Shown: positions 44,081-55,030 of the stretch, one piece after another
Numbering within the stretch: position 1 is the stretch's first letter
Layout of the letters: every line of letters begins with the position of its first letter
Origin: Rhynchopus sp. YZ270_cl-10
Taxonomy: Eukaryota > Euglenozoa > Diplonemea > Diplonemida > Diplonemidae
Assembly: GCA_964035575.1 (NCBI GenBank)
Contig: OZ037906.1
Span: 372,001 to 436,000 of the forward strand
Direction: 5' to 3'
Length of the DNA stretch: 64,000 nt
Translations under genes and position numbers: made by a program
Notes under the pieces: generated by a model
Seen by the model: the letters and a program-made list of their open reading frames with translations, nothing else
Databases searched by the model: none
What the model was told of the DNA's origin: nothing

Positions 44081-44238
44081 AATTGCCAAAAAAATTCCCC
44101 CAATCCTGAAATATGAATGGGGCTCGTGTGTACATGGACACTACCTTTCAAAATGATGAGAGGAAGTGTTCATGTTTAAATGTGATTTCGATATAATCTA
44201 GATTTGCTTTGTATGTGTTGTTGTATTTCAACATAATA

Positions 44239-44313
44239 GTATGCAATCAATAAATTGGTAGCATAGATTTAGGGATCAACAAAAATGTTCCCAACTTTCT
44301 TTTTATGTGTTAT
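44239..44313. repeat. Family G double hairpin
   Basis: TATGC (pairs with GCATA) and CAATCAATAAATTGG, followed by GGGATCAACAAAAATGTTCC. Confidence 0.6.
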
Positions 44314-44503
44314 TGACAATATTCCTAAGGTTCTGTCTGGACTCAAATGTCGTCCATTTTTTTTGAAAGGCTGGATCGGTTATTTTTTTTATAATTCCAG
44401 AAAAGCCCACAGACATGGAGCACTTCGCAAGAAAACCACTGACTGTGGAGCACCCCACATACAATGTAAGGGACTGAAAAAAAGGGAGGTGGGGAAAAAA
44501 AGA

Positions 44504-44552
44504 GGAGTTCGAGGTGCAAACGCCTTACCGTACATCGGCGGACGCAGGCACA
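44504..44552 (-). repeat. Family C hairpin
   Basis: GAGGTGCAAACGCCTTACCG, then TACATCGGCGGACGCAGGCA. GTGC/GCAC and CGCC/GGCG arms pair. Confidence 0.65.
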
Positions 44553-44574
44553 TACGGCGGTGAGAAGAAAAAAC

Positions 44575-44630
44575 GACTTGAAATACAACAGCCCGCCCAT
44601 GACAAGTGTACCTTGGTATGACCGGGTGTT
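44575..44630 (-). repeat. Family B repeat
   Basis: GACTTGAAATACAACAGCCC, then GACAAGTGTACCTTGGTATG and ACCGGGTG. It lies 22 bases after a C element. Confidence 0.65.
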
Positions 44631-44790
44631 TATTATATCTTTCAAAAAGCTTTCAAAACAAAGGCAAATTATAGAACGTGGCCCACCCAAGAGGAAGGGG
44701 CGGAGCCATGGACATGATATGAGAACCTGGCAGAATCGCTTCGAAGAAAAGAAATCTTGTAAGACGGGAGGAGGGGACAGAAGAAAAGTA

Positions 44791-44828
44791 TGTCAGATGA
44801 ACCTAAGCCTCTCTGTGCTTAGTAGACA
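44791..44828 (-). repeat. Family A hairpin with compensated outer stem
   Basis: Outer arms TGTC (44791-44794) and GACA (44825-44828), inner CTAAGC/GCTTAG, loop CTCTCTGT. The outer pairs differ from other copies but are complementary. Confidence 0.7.
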
Positions 44829-44892
44829 AAAAAACGTTATCAGTAAAGGAGAAAGACGAGAACAATTTGACAATTTGACAATCATAAAAAAG

Positions 44893-44937
44893 AGGCGCTG
44901 ATAGTGCGCACGCACCCTGCAGACGGGAACACTGGGA
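44893..44937 (-). repeat. Family C hairpin, diverged
   Basis: GCGCTGATAGTGCGCACGCA, then CCTGCAGACGGGAACACTGG. AGTG/CACT arms are kept. Confidence 0.5.
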
Positions 44938-45314
44938 GGGGAAATATTAAGAAAGAATGCACGACACTGATGAACACATTTGCAGTCACCCAAAATATGT
45001 TTGGCGGCTAAAAAAAGGCGCTACCTCAAAATCTGCCTTAGCTGGAGACCAAGCTTGGACTACTGCAACTGGATGCATACACTAAAAGAAGGAAAAAAAA
45101 AAAAGCAAAATTGGTGTCTGACGACCCCAAAATAGCACAAAATAGCACAAAATAGCACCCCCTTTCAGCCACACCAAAAATGGCATCGGGAAGACGTCTT
45201 TGCCTTTGAACAGAAAGGTAACTATGGGTAGGTTGTAGACAATAAGTGGACAGTCCACCACCTCACCACAGTCCATCACCTACACAGGAACAACACGCAT
45301 AATAAAAAAGAAAA

Positions 45315-45356
45315 GTTTATAAGATGATCCGAAGCCTCTCGTTGCTTAGTCACCTT
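45315..45356 (-). repeat. Family A hairpin
   Basis: GTTTATAAGATGATCCGAAG, then CCTCTCGTTGCTTAGTCACC. Confidence 0.65.
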
Positions 45357-46182
45357 TAATAAGAAAAACTAACAGGGGGGCAGTACCTGGTATCTGGATC
45401 CAGATCCAGGCTACCCTCCATGCACAAAAAATATGTCAGATACCACTGTGGATATGCTGGGCCTTTGTCTGTACTAAATCTTAGGGAATCTGGTCCAATA
45501 TTGTTATTGGCAGTTCCAACGATATAGCACAAAAAAGGGGGGGGGGGTCTGCATAAAGTACTATTTCGGCATTTTTTAATCAAAATCAAATGTTGTGAAC
45601 GAAAACGCTGTTCGTACGCCAGAACCGGGACGCCTGCACCTGAAATGTTCAAGAAGGGGGCCTGTCGTCCTCAGACTCTTCGTCCAGCACCATCTGCTCG
45701 ACAGAGTTGGACGTAGGCTTACCCTGGGGGGTGAAGGAAGGTTGTGGAAAAAAAGAAGAAGAAGAAAAAACGTGAAGTGATGTATGGGCCACATGGGGCA
45801 CGTGACACACATCTGTTCAGTAGTTGAATGGCGACAATAGGTCCACCGGGTGGGGTCTGTACGCCTGGAGGCTGTAGTACTTTAAAAAAGAAACTTTATT
45901 TTGAAAAAATCACGCATAAACCTGCAACGTCTCTGGTCGACATTGCAGTAATAGAGACTCCTGTCCGTTTTGTGCTACCTCTCAAAGAAAATTACCATAG
46001 TATTCTTAGCGTAAGTATGTTTTTTTTTCCCCACCACAGATTTTTTCGCAAAGGATTGACAATATTAATGTGCCTTACGCCTATGAGCATTACTCAACGG
46101 ACGTAAAAAAAAATTGACTGTTTATAAGGGAAACGGTAACAGAGCCGTGCAAGGAAACATGGTACGGCACAGAAAAGTTATT

Positions 46183-46220
46183 GTTAGATGAACCTAGCCT
46201 CGCGTGCTTGGTCATCTAAC
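46183..46220 (-). repeat. Family A hairpin with perfect 9-bp outer stem
   Basis: GTTAGATGA (46183-46191) pairs perfectly with TCATCTAAC (46212-46220). The usual A-C mismatch of the family is repaired by a C-to-T change in the right arm. Confidence 0.75.
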
Positions 46221-46353
46221 AAATAGGGGGTGGAAAAGGAAAAAGAGCAGTTGAAAGAGCAAACAAAAAAAAATTATGAAAGAAGAACGGGCCGCACAGG
46301 CACAGCACAAATCTTTCAAAAGACAAAGAAAGAAAAAGAGAGAAAAAGTTGCA

Positions 46354-46388
46354 AAGATGAACCTAAGCCTCACATGATTAGTCACCTT
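46354..46388 (-). repeat. Family A hairpin
   Basis: AAGATGA and TCACCTT outer arms, CTAAGC-type inner arm, loop changed to CTCACAT. Confidence 0.6.
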
Positions 46389-46699
46389 GAAAAAGAAATG
46401 TTGCAATCGTCAAATTGTCGCTTTTTTTTTGTGCGGTATAAAAATAGTATAGATTAGAAATCCGGATTTTCCCGAAAAAGGGGGCAAATTAGGCACATGC
46501 CTGGAACTAACTAAACGGGCAGGGGCAAATGGGGGGGTTCTCTTTTGTGAGGAGCAAAACACACACACAGTAAGCATTAAAGGATGTAACGTGAATAGCG
46601 AGTTCGCACATCAAAGAAAAAATGAAAATGCGGGATACTAAAATGCAATAGTATTGAAAGATACGACGCCTCGTGGAAAAGAGAGAGGGAAAAAAAGTA

Positions 46700-46752
46700 G
46701 ATACAAAACCCTCTCGTGAACAGTGTACCTTTGGTACAATGACCGGCTGTGC
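46700..46752 (-). repeat. Family B repeat
   Basis: GATACAAAACCCTCTCGTGA, then ACAGTGTACCTTTGGTACAA and TGACCGG. Confidence 0.65.
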
Positions 46753-46771
46753 CACTATTTAAAAAAAAAAT

Positions 46772-46813
46772 GATGAAGTTGGAAGTACAATGTCTCTGTG
46801 GACCCAGGCACCG
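46772..46813 (-). repeat. Family C hairpin, weak
   Basis: GATGAAGTTGGAAGTACAAT, then GTCTCTGTGGACCCAGGCAC. Much diverged. Confidence 0.4.
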
Positions 46814-47140
46814 GACCTCCAGACTATCGAGAAGAAGAAAAAAAAAAAACAGAAATGTGGAGATTGCACAACTGTGGCAACAGAACCTCGGCAACTACAC
46901 TACTCCAACAATTTATCAGAAAAAATAAGAAAAAAAAAGAGGCATCTGAAGCAACGGGGCTCTATTACAGTTCTTCGGGAAAGGATAAATGAGTGTGGTT
47001 TTCCCCGTTGGTTGCGTTGCCTTTTTTACATCTGTTTTCTTGTCTCGTGTATTTTGCACGTTATTGGATATATGCCCTACCCATTGTTACCCATCGTATT
47101 TAAGCTAAAATTTAACAAAAAAGTAGAAGAGAAAAAAAAG

Positions 47141-47180
47141 TTTATAAGATGATCCTGAGCCTCTCGCGTTTAGTCGCCTT
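47141..47180 (-). repeat. Family A hairpin
   Basis: TTTATAAGATGATCCTGAGC, then CTCTCGCGTTTAGTCGCCTT. Confidence 0.65.
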
Positions 47181-47223
47181 GAACAGGTCAAGTTGAACTT
47201 ATCAAAAAAAAAAAATTATTTTT

Positions 47224-47326
47224 GACTTGAAATACAAAGCCCGCTCGTGGCAGTGTACCTTGGTACATGATGGGGTGGACCCAACCATGCAGCCCTACAC
47301 CCATTTTGAGGTTGGCATCTGATATG
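47224..47326 (-). repeat. Family B repeat, long copy
   Basis: It matches 11874-12000 across the whole unit: GAAATACAAAGCCC, GTGTACCTTGGTACATGA, CCAACCATGCAG, CCCATTTTGAGG and CATCTGATATG. TGTAC/GTACA forms a hairpin. Confidence 0.75.
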
Positions 47327-47442
47327 AAAAAAACAAAGGTGATGAAAAGCTGTTAGACTGTCTGATGTGTCGTTGGACCATAAGACTTAACAACGGTGGA
47401 TACGCATTTCGAAGTGAAGTTAAACGGGGTGTAATAAAAGAG

Positions 47443-47492
47443 AAGTTGAAAGTGCAAACACATCACCGTACATCGGCGGGCGCGGGCACTGG
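47443..47492 (-). repeat. Family C hairpin
   Basis: AAGTTGAAAGTGCAAACACA, then TCACCGTACATCGGCGGGCG and GCACTGG. Confidence 0.65.
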
Positions 47493-47515
47493 TTCTCTGT
47501 GAGGGGAGAAGAAAG

Positions 47516-47552
47516 TAAGATGAACCTAAGCCTCTCGTTGCTTAGTCACCTT
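47516..47552 (-). repeat. Family A hairpin
   Basis: GTAAGATGAACCTAAGCCTC, then TCGTTGCTTAGTCACC. It lies only about 25 bases after a C element. Confidence 0.65.
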
Positions 47553-47843
47553 GCAATAATAAAAATACCTCAAGTGGTGTGGCTGAGTCCAAAATATGTG
47601 CATCTTGCCAGCTGGTTTCAGCCACACCATCAAAACAAAAAAAAAAAAAGAAAAGATACACTCGCGGGGAAAAAGAAACCTTAAAAGAGGAATGTGGCTT
47701 TGCTATTGTATTCAGCTTTTAATAAAGTTTGAGACCATAGAGACACTTCAAACGAACGGGAACGATGATTTCTTCAGGCACTCCGCTAGGTACTAAAGTT
47801 CTGTTGATTGTCAACAGAACTTTTTGAAAATGGGGAAAAAAAG

Positions 47844-48428
47844 TATTTTCATCATATGCAATCAATAAATTGATAGTATATGGTGAGGGATCAACAAAAA
47901 TGGTCCCATCTTTCTTTTTATGTTGTGTGTTTTGCAAAACGTAGAAAAGAAAAGTAAAATGCTTCGTGCACAAGTTGAAACTTCAGTAGATTGGTTTCTG
48001 ATATTAACCCTGTTTCAGTCCTAAGAATCATACAGTTGTATTCAAAAGGGTGGACATCTTCAGTGATTTCCCTTTAAATGGTGGGTGAATATCGTGAAAC
48101 CGATGTTCGTGTGAACATTTGGTACCTTCTACTTCAGTTTTTTGTTTCGGGAATACACAAAATACAAAAGTTTTTTTTTTCTTTTTTCTTATTCCTTTCT
48201 CTGTCCTTACTGGATGTAATGTCTGATCACCAGGAGGAAGAGTAACCTAAAGAGTCTTGGTCTTGATGGCTGCCGTGTATACGTAAAGTATTCCGTGCAA
48301 TAATTGCTACCAATCCAAACAAATACCAACACATCCTGTATGTGTATCAGATAGAAAACCTCAGCAAACACACAAGAAAGAGAAATAAAATAAAAGTAAA
48401 AAATAGAAAAGTGAAAAACATACTGAAT
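47844..48428. repeat. 584-bp dispersed repeat, copy 2
   Basis: Same orientation as 15180-15763 and nearly identical. Flanks differ at both ends, so the boundaries are sharp. It includes a G-family double hairpin at 47851-47920. Confidence 0.9.
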
Positions 48429-48600
48429 TTTCTGGACTTAGTAGTTGAAAATGGGGAAAAAAAGAAAAAAAAAAAAAGTTCTGCTAAGTGGTTCAGACCC
48501 GTTCTACCTCTCAAAAAAGCTCAGGAGAAGAAGATATGGAGAGGTGAGTGCTCAAACGTCCCAAAAAAGTCAAAATCGGGCGTTGGTAAAAAAAATAGTT

Positions 48601-48627
48601 GCGTACCGTGCGCCTGCGGCGCAAGCA
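48601..48627. repeat. 27-bp block identical to part of the hAT-like element
   Basis: Exact match to 18544-18570, with the GCGCC-TGC-GGCGC hairpin. Flanks are unrelated apart from a few bases. Confidence 0.6.
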
Positions 48628-48794
48628 TGTACCCCACTCACGTGGACCATCAACAGAATATTTTCAAAATCGGAAATCCTAGCGGAGAGCCTGGATTTCT
48701 TTCAAAATAAAAAAAAAAACGCAGAAACAATGAGAAAGATTTTTTCCCTGAAGTCTATCTTATTCAAGCAGGTTGAGAAGAAAAAAAAAACTTG

Positions 48795-48825
48795 AAAGAT
48801 GAATGTGCCTCACATACTCATCTTT
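48795..48825 (-). repeat. Family D hairpin with perfect outer stem
   Basis: AAAGATGA (48795-48802) pairs with TCATCTTT (48818-48825), and TGTG with CACA inside. Confidence 0.75.
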
Positions 48826-49179
48826 ATCCACTCTCGTTATCGCGCTGGAACACGGGTTTGAAGATGGGCCGTCTCAAGAAAAAGTGGGCGGGGGGGAGGA
48901 ACAAGCAACATCAAATAAGAGGTGCAGGGTCGTGGAAGCAAAAATAAGTGGAGATGGCTCGAAGGTGGCAACTGCACTGTTCCAACGATTTTATCAAAAA
49001 AAAACCAAAAAAAACCAAAAAGAGAAGCTGATAGAAACAAAGAAAAAAATTTAAAACATACAAAACCAAAGCACGCACAGACATGCCAGAGGGTAGGAAT
49101 CATAACTGTACATGCTGTGCAACACAAACCAAAAAACACACACACACACACACCCATGAATATGCCTAAAGAGCGCACA

Positions 49180-49227
49180 TTTGAAATACAAAAGCCCTCT
49201 CGTGACAGTGCCTTGGTACATGACCCC
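49180..49227 (-). repeat. Family B repeat
   Basis: TTTGAAATACAAAAGCCCTC, then TCGTGACAGTGCCTTGGTAC and ATGACCCC. Confidence 0.65.
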
Positions 49228-49314
49228 AATCAGTGAAGTCCTAAAGGACGATTTGTTCCATGCGGCTAAGTTTCTCATGTTTACGAAAATAAAGAAAAAA
49301 AATGTAAACATAAA

Positions 49315-49342
49315 ACTAAGCCTCTCTGTGCTTAGTCACCTT
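49315..49342 (-). repeat. Family A hairpin
   Basis: CTAAGCCTCTCTGTGCTTAG, then TCACCTTT. Confidence 0.6.
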
Positions 49343-49690
49343 TAGAAGCGAACCTCTTGAACGGCGAATGTACTTCTGCATAAACCAACAAAAACACGTA
49401 CAACAAAGGACATTGAACGCATTGTGAAACCTGCCCCGTACCCCATACCAATAACCCACAAAATAAACGACCGCGGGGAAAGCTCAGTAAAAAAAGCGGT
49501 ACTTCATTTTATCATTATTATTTTGCTTCGTTCTCTCCATTTGGGTGCTCCGTCAGTTAGCTACAATATATCATAGCACAGTATAATATATTCATTTTTT
49601 TTTAAAGCTTTCAACGGTACCCATCACCTTGCTCCCCTTACCCAAAAAAGAAGAAAAAAAAAATCTAATGTTGCAACGTCTTGCTGAATA

Positions 49691-52605
49691 CTATATAGGT
49701 GTAACTTTGCGTTCGGCACAGTATTGTGGGTCCAGTGGGTTGGACCAGGGTTTGTCTTCGAGGCGTGAGGCAGCAGGGTTGGCAGCAGGCCCTATGAGAC
49801 AGAGGAACGTCGGAAGCACCACAACACCAAACCACAGTCCAAAGAAGATAATCAAAGTGAACATCCGGAAGAACACAATGAACACATATGATTCGGCGAA
49901 GTACATCGGTGCCACAGCGAGGAACGTAGAGAACCCACCATTGACCACCGCAGGGCCCATCTTCCACAAAGCATGTGCCGCGCGTTGTGCGCGAGCTGAA
50001 CGTCCATCACTCCGCTCTGCCGTGACAGTAAGAAACGCAGCCGCAATGTGCACACTGTAGTCCACAGCAAGCCCCACAGCAAGCACAACGCAGATCACCG
50101 AAACGCTGTTTACCTCAACGCCAATCCAAGGCATGAACCCAAGAAGGCAGAAATCAATCAAAGCAATGGCGATCAGAACGAAAAGGCCGATAAAAACGTT
50201 CGCCGTAAGCAGCGTCACAAGAACGAACACACATGCTGCTGCAATCGACACGTTCTTGATGATTTCAGGGATGAACACCTTGTACGACTCCCAGAACAGG
50301 AAAACGTCAGCAAACGCAAACGACCCACCCAGTGGGTCCAACAAATCACGAAGGTCGTCCATGCAGTCCACAGCCTTTTGCCCATCTGAAAGCGGACCCG
50401 GCACAAGAAGGAAGCTCATCTTTGTGGCAGTGAGAACAGCGTCTGCGTCATTTGCGCCTCCTGAAGTGGACCACACAAAGTCATCGTTGAATTCTGCTGC
50501 GTAGCGCGGACCAGTTGCGCCCACAAACGTCTTCAGCAGAGGGTAGAACTGAACGGTGTCAACAAGAAGGTACCCAGAGGTCGCGTTCACGTACTGTGGT
50601 GTGGTCTCGTTCACCCACAGTGCAAACGACTGCAGCCACGAGTTCACTGTGCCTGTTGTGACCCATTTGTTTCCGTTCAGTGCCATCACCATGTTCTCCT
50701 GTGCCATCTGTGTTGCAGGGCTGGGGTAGTCCTCTGTCTTGGAGTAGACATACACGAGCATCGTTTCCCCTTTGAAGTACTCGTCACGCATCTCCATCAC
50801 GTCACGGAAGCGGTGGCTGTCGGGCACGAACCACTCACGGTCAAAGTTCATCTGGACCTCGTACACACCGGCACTGGCAACAATTATGATGATCAGCGTC
50901 AGGGCAAGGACCACTGCTCTCCCTACCTTGGTCGCAATGACATAGCGCGGCATGAGCTCCCCCACGACGTAGTGCAGCACACCTCTGCTCGCCTCTGCCG
51001 GCCTTGACCGTGCCCGAGGGGTGCGGCCTTCGTCGTTGGTATGCGACATGCACGCTGTACAGCACGTTCCGAACCAACCATCATTGTCCCCTGCAGTCAC
51101 GCAGCACAGACAGTCGCGTCTCCCTGCCTCCTGACGCTTGCTGTCCAGGTACGCAACAGCCACAACCATGATGCACTGGTAGAGAAATGTGAACGTGATA
51201 CCCAGTGCAGCATAGTAACAGAAAATCTGCAGTGCAGGGATCTTCGTGGACGAGCCTGCAAGGAAGGCAACCAGGTCCGTCAGCGACGTGATCGTGATGG
51301 CAGGACCTGCGTGCTTCACAGCCTCAATCATACGTGTCTGCATATCCTGCACGTGGGCGTGGTCCCACCATGAGTCCATGATCACAAACGTGTCGTCAAT
51401 GCCAACTCCGAGCAGCACAAGAACCAACACTTGTGCAACTGTGTTGAACTTCAGTCCGATTAACCAGCACAATCCGTACGCAGACAGGGTGGCCATCGCT
51501 GTAAAAAAAATACGAAGTAAATTGAAACCATACCATCGCACAACCCCATCCCCCCACCTCCCCCCTCACCTCCCCCTCTACCCTACAAACACATACCAAC
51601 TGACACAACGGACACTACCCCTAACACTGCGTGAGAGTATTTGGGGCGTGCACGCGACAACACGAAGCAGGAGTACGAGAGCATGAGCAGATAGCCGATG
51701 CCGAGCACACCGAGGTCGCCGTTGACTGCGACATCTGATGCCTCACGCACCTCTGCACGTGTCATGATCTCGATCTCTGCACCTGCTTCCCGCGCAACCG
51801 CCTTGAAGACGTCGACAACGTAGTCCACCATCTGCAGCTCAAAGTCACGCGACTCTTCGTCCTCCTCATTACCGCCATGCTTGTCGCCCCGCTCGCTCTT
51901 CAACACGAGCTGCATGTACACAGCCTTCGCATGCGTGATGTTCCCATCCTCATCCCTCTGCAACCCCACCTCCGACAAATACGTTGCCAATGTCCTCGAC
52001 GGCTCAAACTCACGCCACTGCTCCTCGTTGTTCACCGCAGCCAGCACATCTGCGTCGCTCAGTTGCGCAACGCTCGAGGCAACGTTACCCCACAAGGCAA
52101 GAGGCCCCCTTGCAGCAAGGCATGGTCTCACAGCCTCATTGCTGCGAACCCGCTTGCACGTTGTGTTGTAGGAGATCACGCCGTCACCTCCGGGCTGAGA
52201 GAGACGCAGCGTGACCTCATCCTTGAGGGCCATGAGCAGGTTCATGTACTGCGCTGTCAGCACGTTGTCGCCGTTTGCTGCAAGGTAGAAGGTGGTGAGA
52301 CGCGGGTCGAATCCGAACGTGTTTTCTATGTACTCATCTTCGTCCACTGCACGACTGTTGCGTGGGGTGAACAGCTCGCGTCCTTCCTTCTCCTGCTCGA
52401 ACACCCATATGCCCTGTGCCAACGCTACTGTCAACAGGAACACGCCTAGCACCGCAAGCTTGGGGTAAGTAGTTACCTTTTTGGCCAATGCTGCGAACCC
52501 ATCCTGCATCCTTGTGTGCACAAATTGACTGGTAAGTTCGAGACATGTCGGCTGGCGTACCTTCGAAACCGGTGTTGTAGGTAATTTCTCATCTTGGATT
52601 TGCAT
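49691..52605 (-). CDS. Patched/NPC1-like RND transporter, copy 4 (two exons)
   Basis: Exon 1 is 52605-51597 and exon 2 is 51498-49691. The 98-nt intron (51596-51499) has donor GTATGT and acceptor ACAG, phase 1. Joined, it gives about 938 residues starting MQIQDEKLPTTPV. The intron falls just before LSAYGLCWLIGLKF in the sterol-sensing-type region; the three sister genes are uninterrupted there. The RND motifs GIDDTFVI and GLAVDYSVHI are intact. N-terminal, first-loop and C-terminal parts are the most diverged of the four, while the block around 51080-51430 and the block around 50200-50720 are nearly identical in DNA to the sisters. The C-terminus (DPQYCAERKVTPI) is different and shorter. Confidence 0.9.
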
Positions 52606-53419
52606 TTAGATGAGTCTCCTTTGTGTGGGGTGGGTTGTGTGAACCCCTGTTTGTTGTGTCGCTCTTTTGCTGCGGGGGGGATGTTGACGGACGGAGACAG
52701 AAAAAAAACCCCCCGCCGCCCCTTCTTTTTTTTATTGAAAAATAGTACGTGGGTCGCATATGACCCTTCGCCATGAGAAACATAAAATTTAAAGCGGTGC
52801 TGATAACATGCTGTACAGACAAGGACACAGGCATGCACTTGCAGAAACGGCACATCATAATCCTTAAAAGGGTGTTCGTACATGACAAGCCGTGGAATCG
52901 GTGTGCATTTATTTAAAAAAAAAATGTTTTCGTACTTCTAACCTCTTGAGAAACAGACGTTATTGAGATCTGGAATATTTTTTTTTTTGGTAGAGCCCAC
53001 CTGAAAAAACGGCCCCTACCCCCGACCCCAATTTCCCCGAGAAAATTTGGGGGGTCTTTGACCCCAACCCCCCCAAAAAAAAGGCGCTGCAAGAAGTGAC
53101 AATCACATAAGCTTACCCACCTGGGGTAATTTAAGATCTGTACTCGGAAGGTATGGACAGTAGGTCCGTCCCTCAACCCTTGAGAACATCTTTTTTTTTT
53201 TATGGGACCCTCCCTAGTTTAGTTCTAACGCGAGTGTGGTTCACTCTGGTCAGACCTTTTCCCCCATTTTTTGTCGACAATCACCTGATGACAGGATTTT
53301 TATTTATTTTTTTTTTTTTACTTGGTATTCACTCTCGTCTCTTTAGCGCTGCCGAGGCAGTGTGTATTTTTATTTTATTTTTTATTTTTTTGACCCCGCT
53401 TCAGGAACAGACCGGAATC
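52606..53419. other. Intergenic between Patched-like copy 4 and the MFS gene
   Basis: No gene and no clear repeat-family member. GC-poor runs and a C-rich purine/pyrimidine tract lie around 53000-53085. Confidence 0.5.
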
Positions 53420-55030
53420 TCAGCCAATCAGAGGCTTGCCCTCATCCTCCTCCCCACTAGAGTCTGCATCGTTCACGGCTCTCGGTTCCTTTGTCTTCTT
53501 CTTCTCCTTCTCCTTCTCCTCCTCCTCCTCCTCCTCCTCCTCCTCCCCCTTATCCTTCTTTTTGGTTTGCTTCTTAGACACGATAAAGAGCAAAGGGTAG
53601 TGAAGCACGGCACATGCAACATGAAACACACAGGTACCTACAAAGGCAAGCTCATAGCTATCCCTCTCAACTAGATACCCACCAAACGCAGCAGATCCGG
53701 ACCACCCAAAACCTACTACGCTCTGCCACGACGCCCACCTCGCCCTGATGTGTTTTGGTACATAATCCATGACCACCGCCGTTTGGATTGGAGACGTTGA
53801 TTGCAGTGCAGAGCAACGAACGATAAATAACACAATAATCACACTTCTGCTCAAAAAGCTGTTGTTATATTGACCCATATACCCCATCAGAGCCATTCCA
53901 CCGAGCGCAAAGATTCCAATGTACCAGAGCATTATTTCTATTTGAATGCGACCGAATCGATAGCATAATTTTTCGACTAATCCAACTACAGGCATTCCAG
54001 TAAAGGGAAGAGCAGCCTGTACCAGGAAGACTGCGGCAGGGCTGAGACCAATCATTTCCTTGAAGAATATGGGGAAGAACTTCACCGTCATCCCACTCCC
54101 GGTGCACCACAGCAAATCGCAGATCCCATAGATCAGAGGAACGTTCCGGATGTCCCTCTTCCGCCGTTTCTTCTCCTCCTCTGTCAGGTTGGGGGCGCCT
54201 TCCTCATCTTCTTCCTCCTCCTCCTCCTCTTCTTCTTCATTTTCGTCTTTCTTTGTGATGTCTCCTACGGTAAGCCCTTCGCTACTGTGTTTCAGACAAA
54301 GCTCATCATCAAAGAAAAAAAATGAAAGCGCAAAGGGGATTCGTGTAAGGATACCGGCCAGAACGATTATGGTGAAGTTGTTGACCGACCATTCGTTGTT
54401 TTGCGCGAGAGAAGCGCCGGCGACAATGACAGGGCCGATCCCATAGCAGAAATTTCCCCAGAAGAGACAGGCTGTGTTGTATCTGAGACGGTCTCCAGTT
54501 TCTAAAGAATCATTTAAAATAGCGCTTTGCGCAGCATCCCCTAATGACTCCCCAGCATACGCAATACCAATGCTTACACAAACAAAAAAAAATTGATATG
54601 ACCCAATCCCGTTTAACGTCTTATCCAGATCGTCCTTTAGACTACCAGAAAGGAGGTACAAAAAGCAGGTAACGATCAGAGACGCAACGCTGATGCACGT
54701 TACCACCCCGCCCCACCAGAGAACACTGTCGCGGCGGCCTTTATCGGCGTAGTATCCACCTAGGACCCCGGGGACCAAGGAGAGTCCGCCAAAAATTCCT
54801 TCGGCATAACCCACCTTAGCCTTGGAGGAGGTGAGAAGGTTAAGATAGAGGACGACCGCGCCGGTGAGGAGGAGGCCGTTGCTCAGGTCGCGTGTGAGGG
54901 TGTAAATCGTGGAGATGATTGTGTTGTGGTTGTCCGTCCCAAACTTCTTCCCCATGCCCCGAATAAATCGGTTCCGCTTCGCAGGGTCCGGGTCAAGATG
55001 GAAGAACCGCACCTTCCGTTCTGCTGGCAT
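53420..55030 (-). CDS. Major facilitator superfamily transporter
   Basis: 536 residues, one exon, start at 55030 (MPAERKVRFFHLDPDP). Hydrophobicity suggests about 12 membrane helices in two halves, split by a charged cytosolic loop with a Glu run near residues 255-275. The loop between helices 2 and 3 has GGYYADKGRRD, the MFS signature form. A matching RARWASWQSVVGFGW lies in the second half. The C-terminal tail has a second long Glu/Lys run. The substrate is not predictable from what I see. The Glu runs come from GAGGAG-type microsatellites in the coding DNA. It lies between the Patched-like array and the protease gene with no overlap. Confidence 0.88.
   Translation of the reverse strand: MPAERKVRFFHLDPDPAKRNRFIRGMGKKFGTDNHNTIISTIYTLTRDLSNGLLLTGAVVLYLNLLTSSKAKVGYAEGIFGGLSLVPGVLGGYYADKGRRDSVLWWGGVVTCISVASLIVTCFLYLLSGSLKDDLDKTLNGIGSYQFFFVCVSIGIAYAGESLGDAAQSAILNDSLETGDRLRYNTACLFWGNFCYGIGPVIVAGASLAQNNEWSVNNFTIIVLAGILTRIPFALSFFFFDDELCLKHSSEGLTVGDITKKDENEEEEEEEEEEDEEGAPNLTEEEKKRRKRDIRNVPLIYGICDLLWCTGSGMTVKFFPIFFKEMIGLSPAAVFLVQAALPFTGMPVVGLVEKLCYRFGRIQIEIMLWYIGIFALGGMALMGYMGQYNNSFLSRSVIIVLFIVRCSALQSTSPIQTAVVMDYVPKHIRARWASWQSVVGFGWSGSAAFGGYLVERDSYELAFVGTCVFHVACAVLHYPLLFIVSKKQTKKKDKGEEEEEEEEEEKEKEKKKTKEPRAVNDADSSGEEDEGKPLIG

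Larger units (their letters stand above)
40082..49690. other. 9.6-kb gene-free block inside the Patched-like array
   Basis: It separates copy 4 from copies 1-3. It is made of a MULE-like element, an inverted-repeat element with transposase-like remnants, copy 2 of the 584-bp repeat, and many A, B, C, D and G hairpins. No host gene is accepted. Confidence 0.7.

Noticed and set aside
48837-49229. 130-aa minus-strand frame
   Set aside because: It is made of low-complexity and repeat-family DNA (B and D elements), with no recognisable domain.
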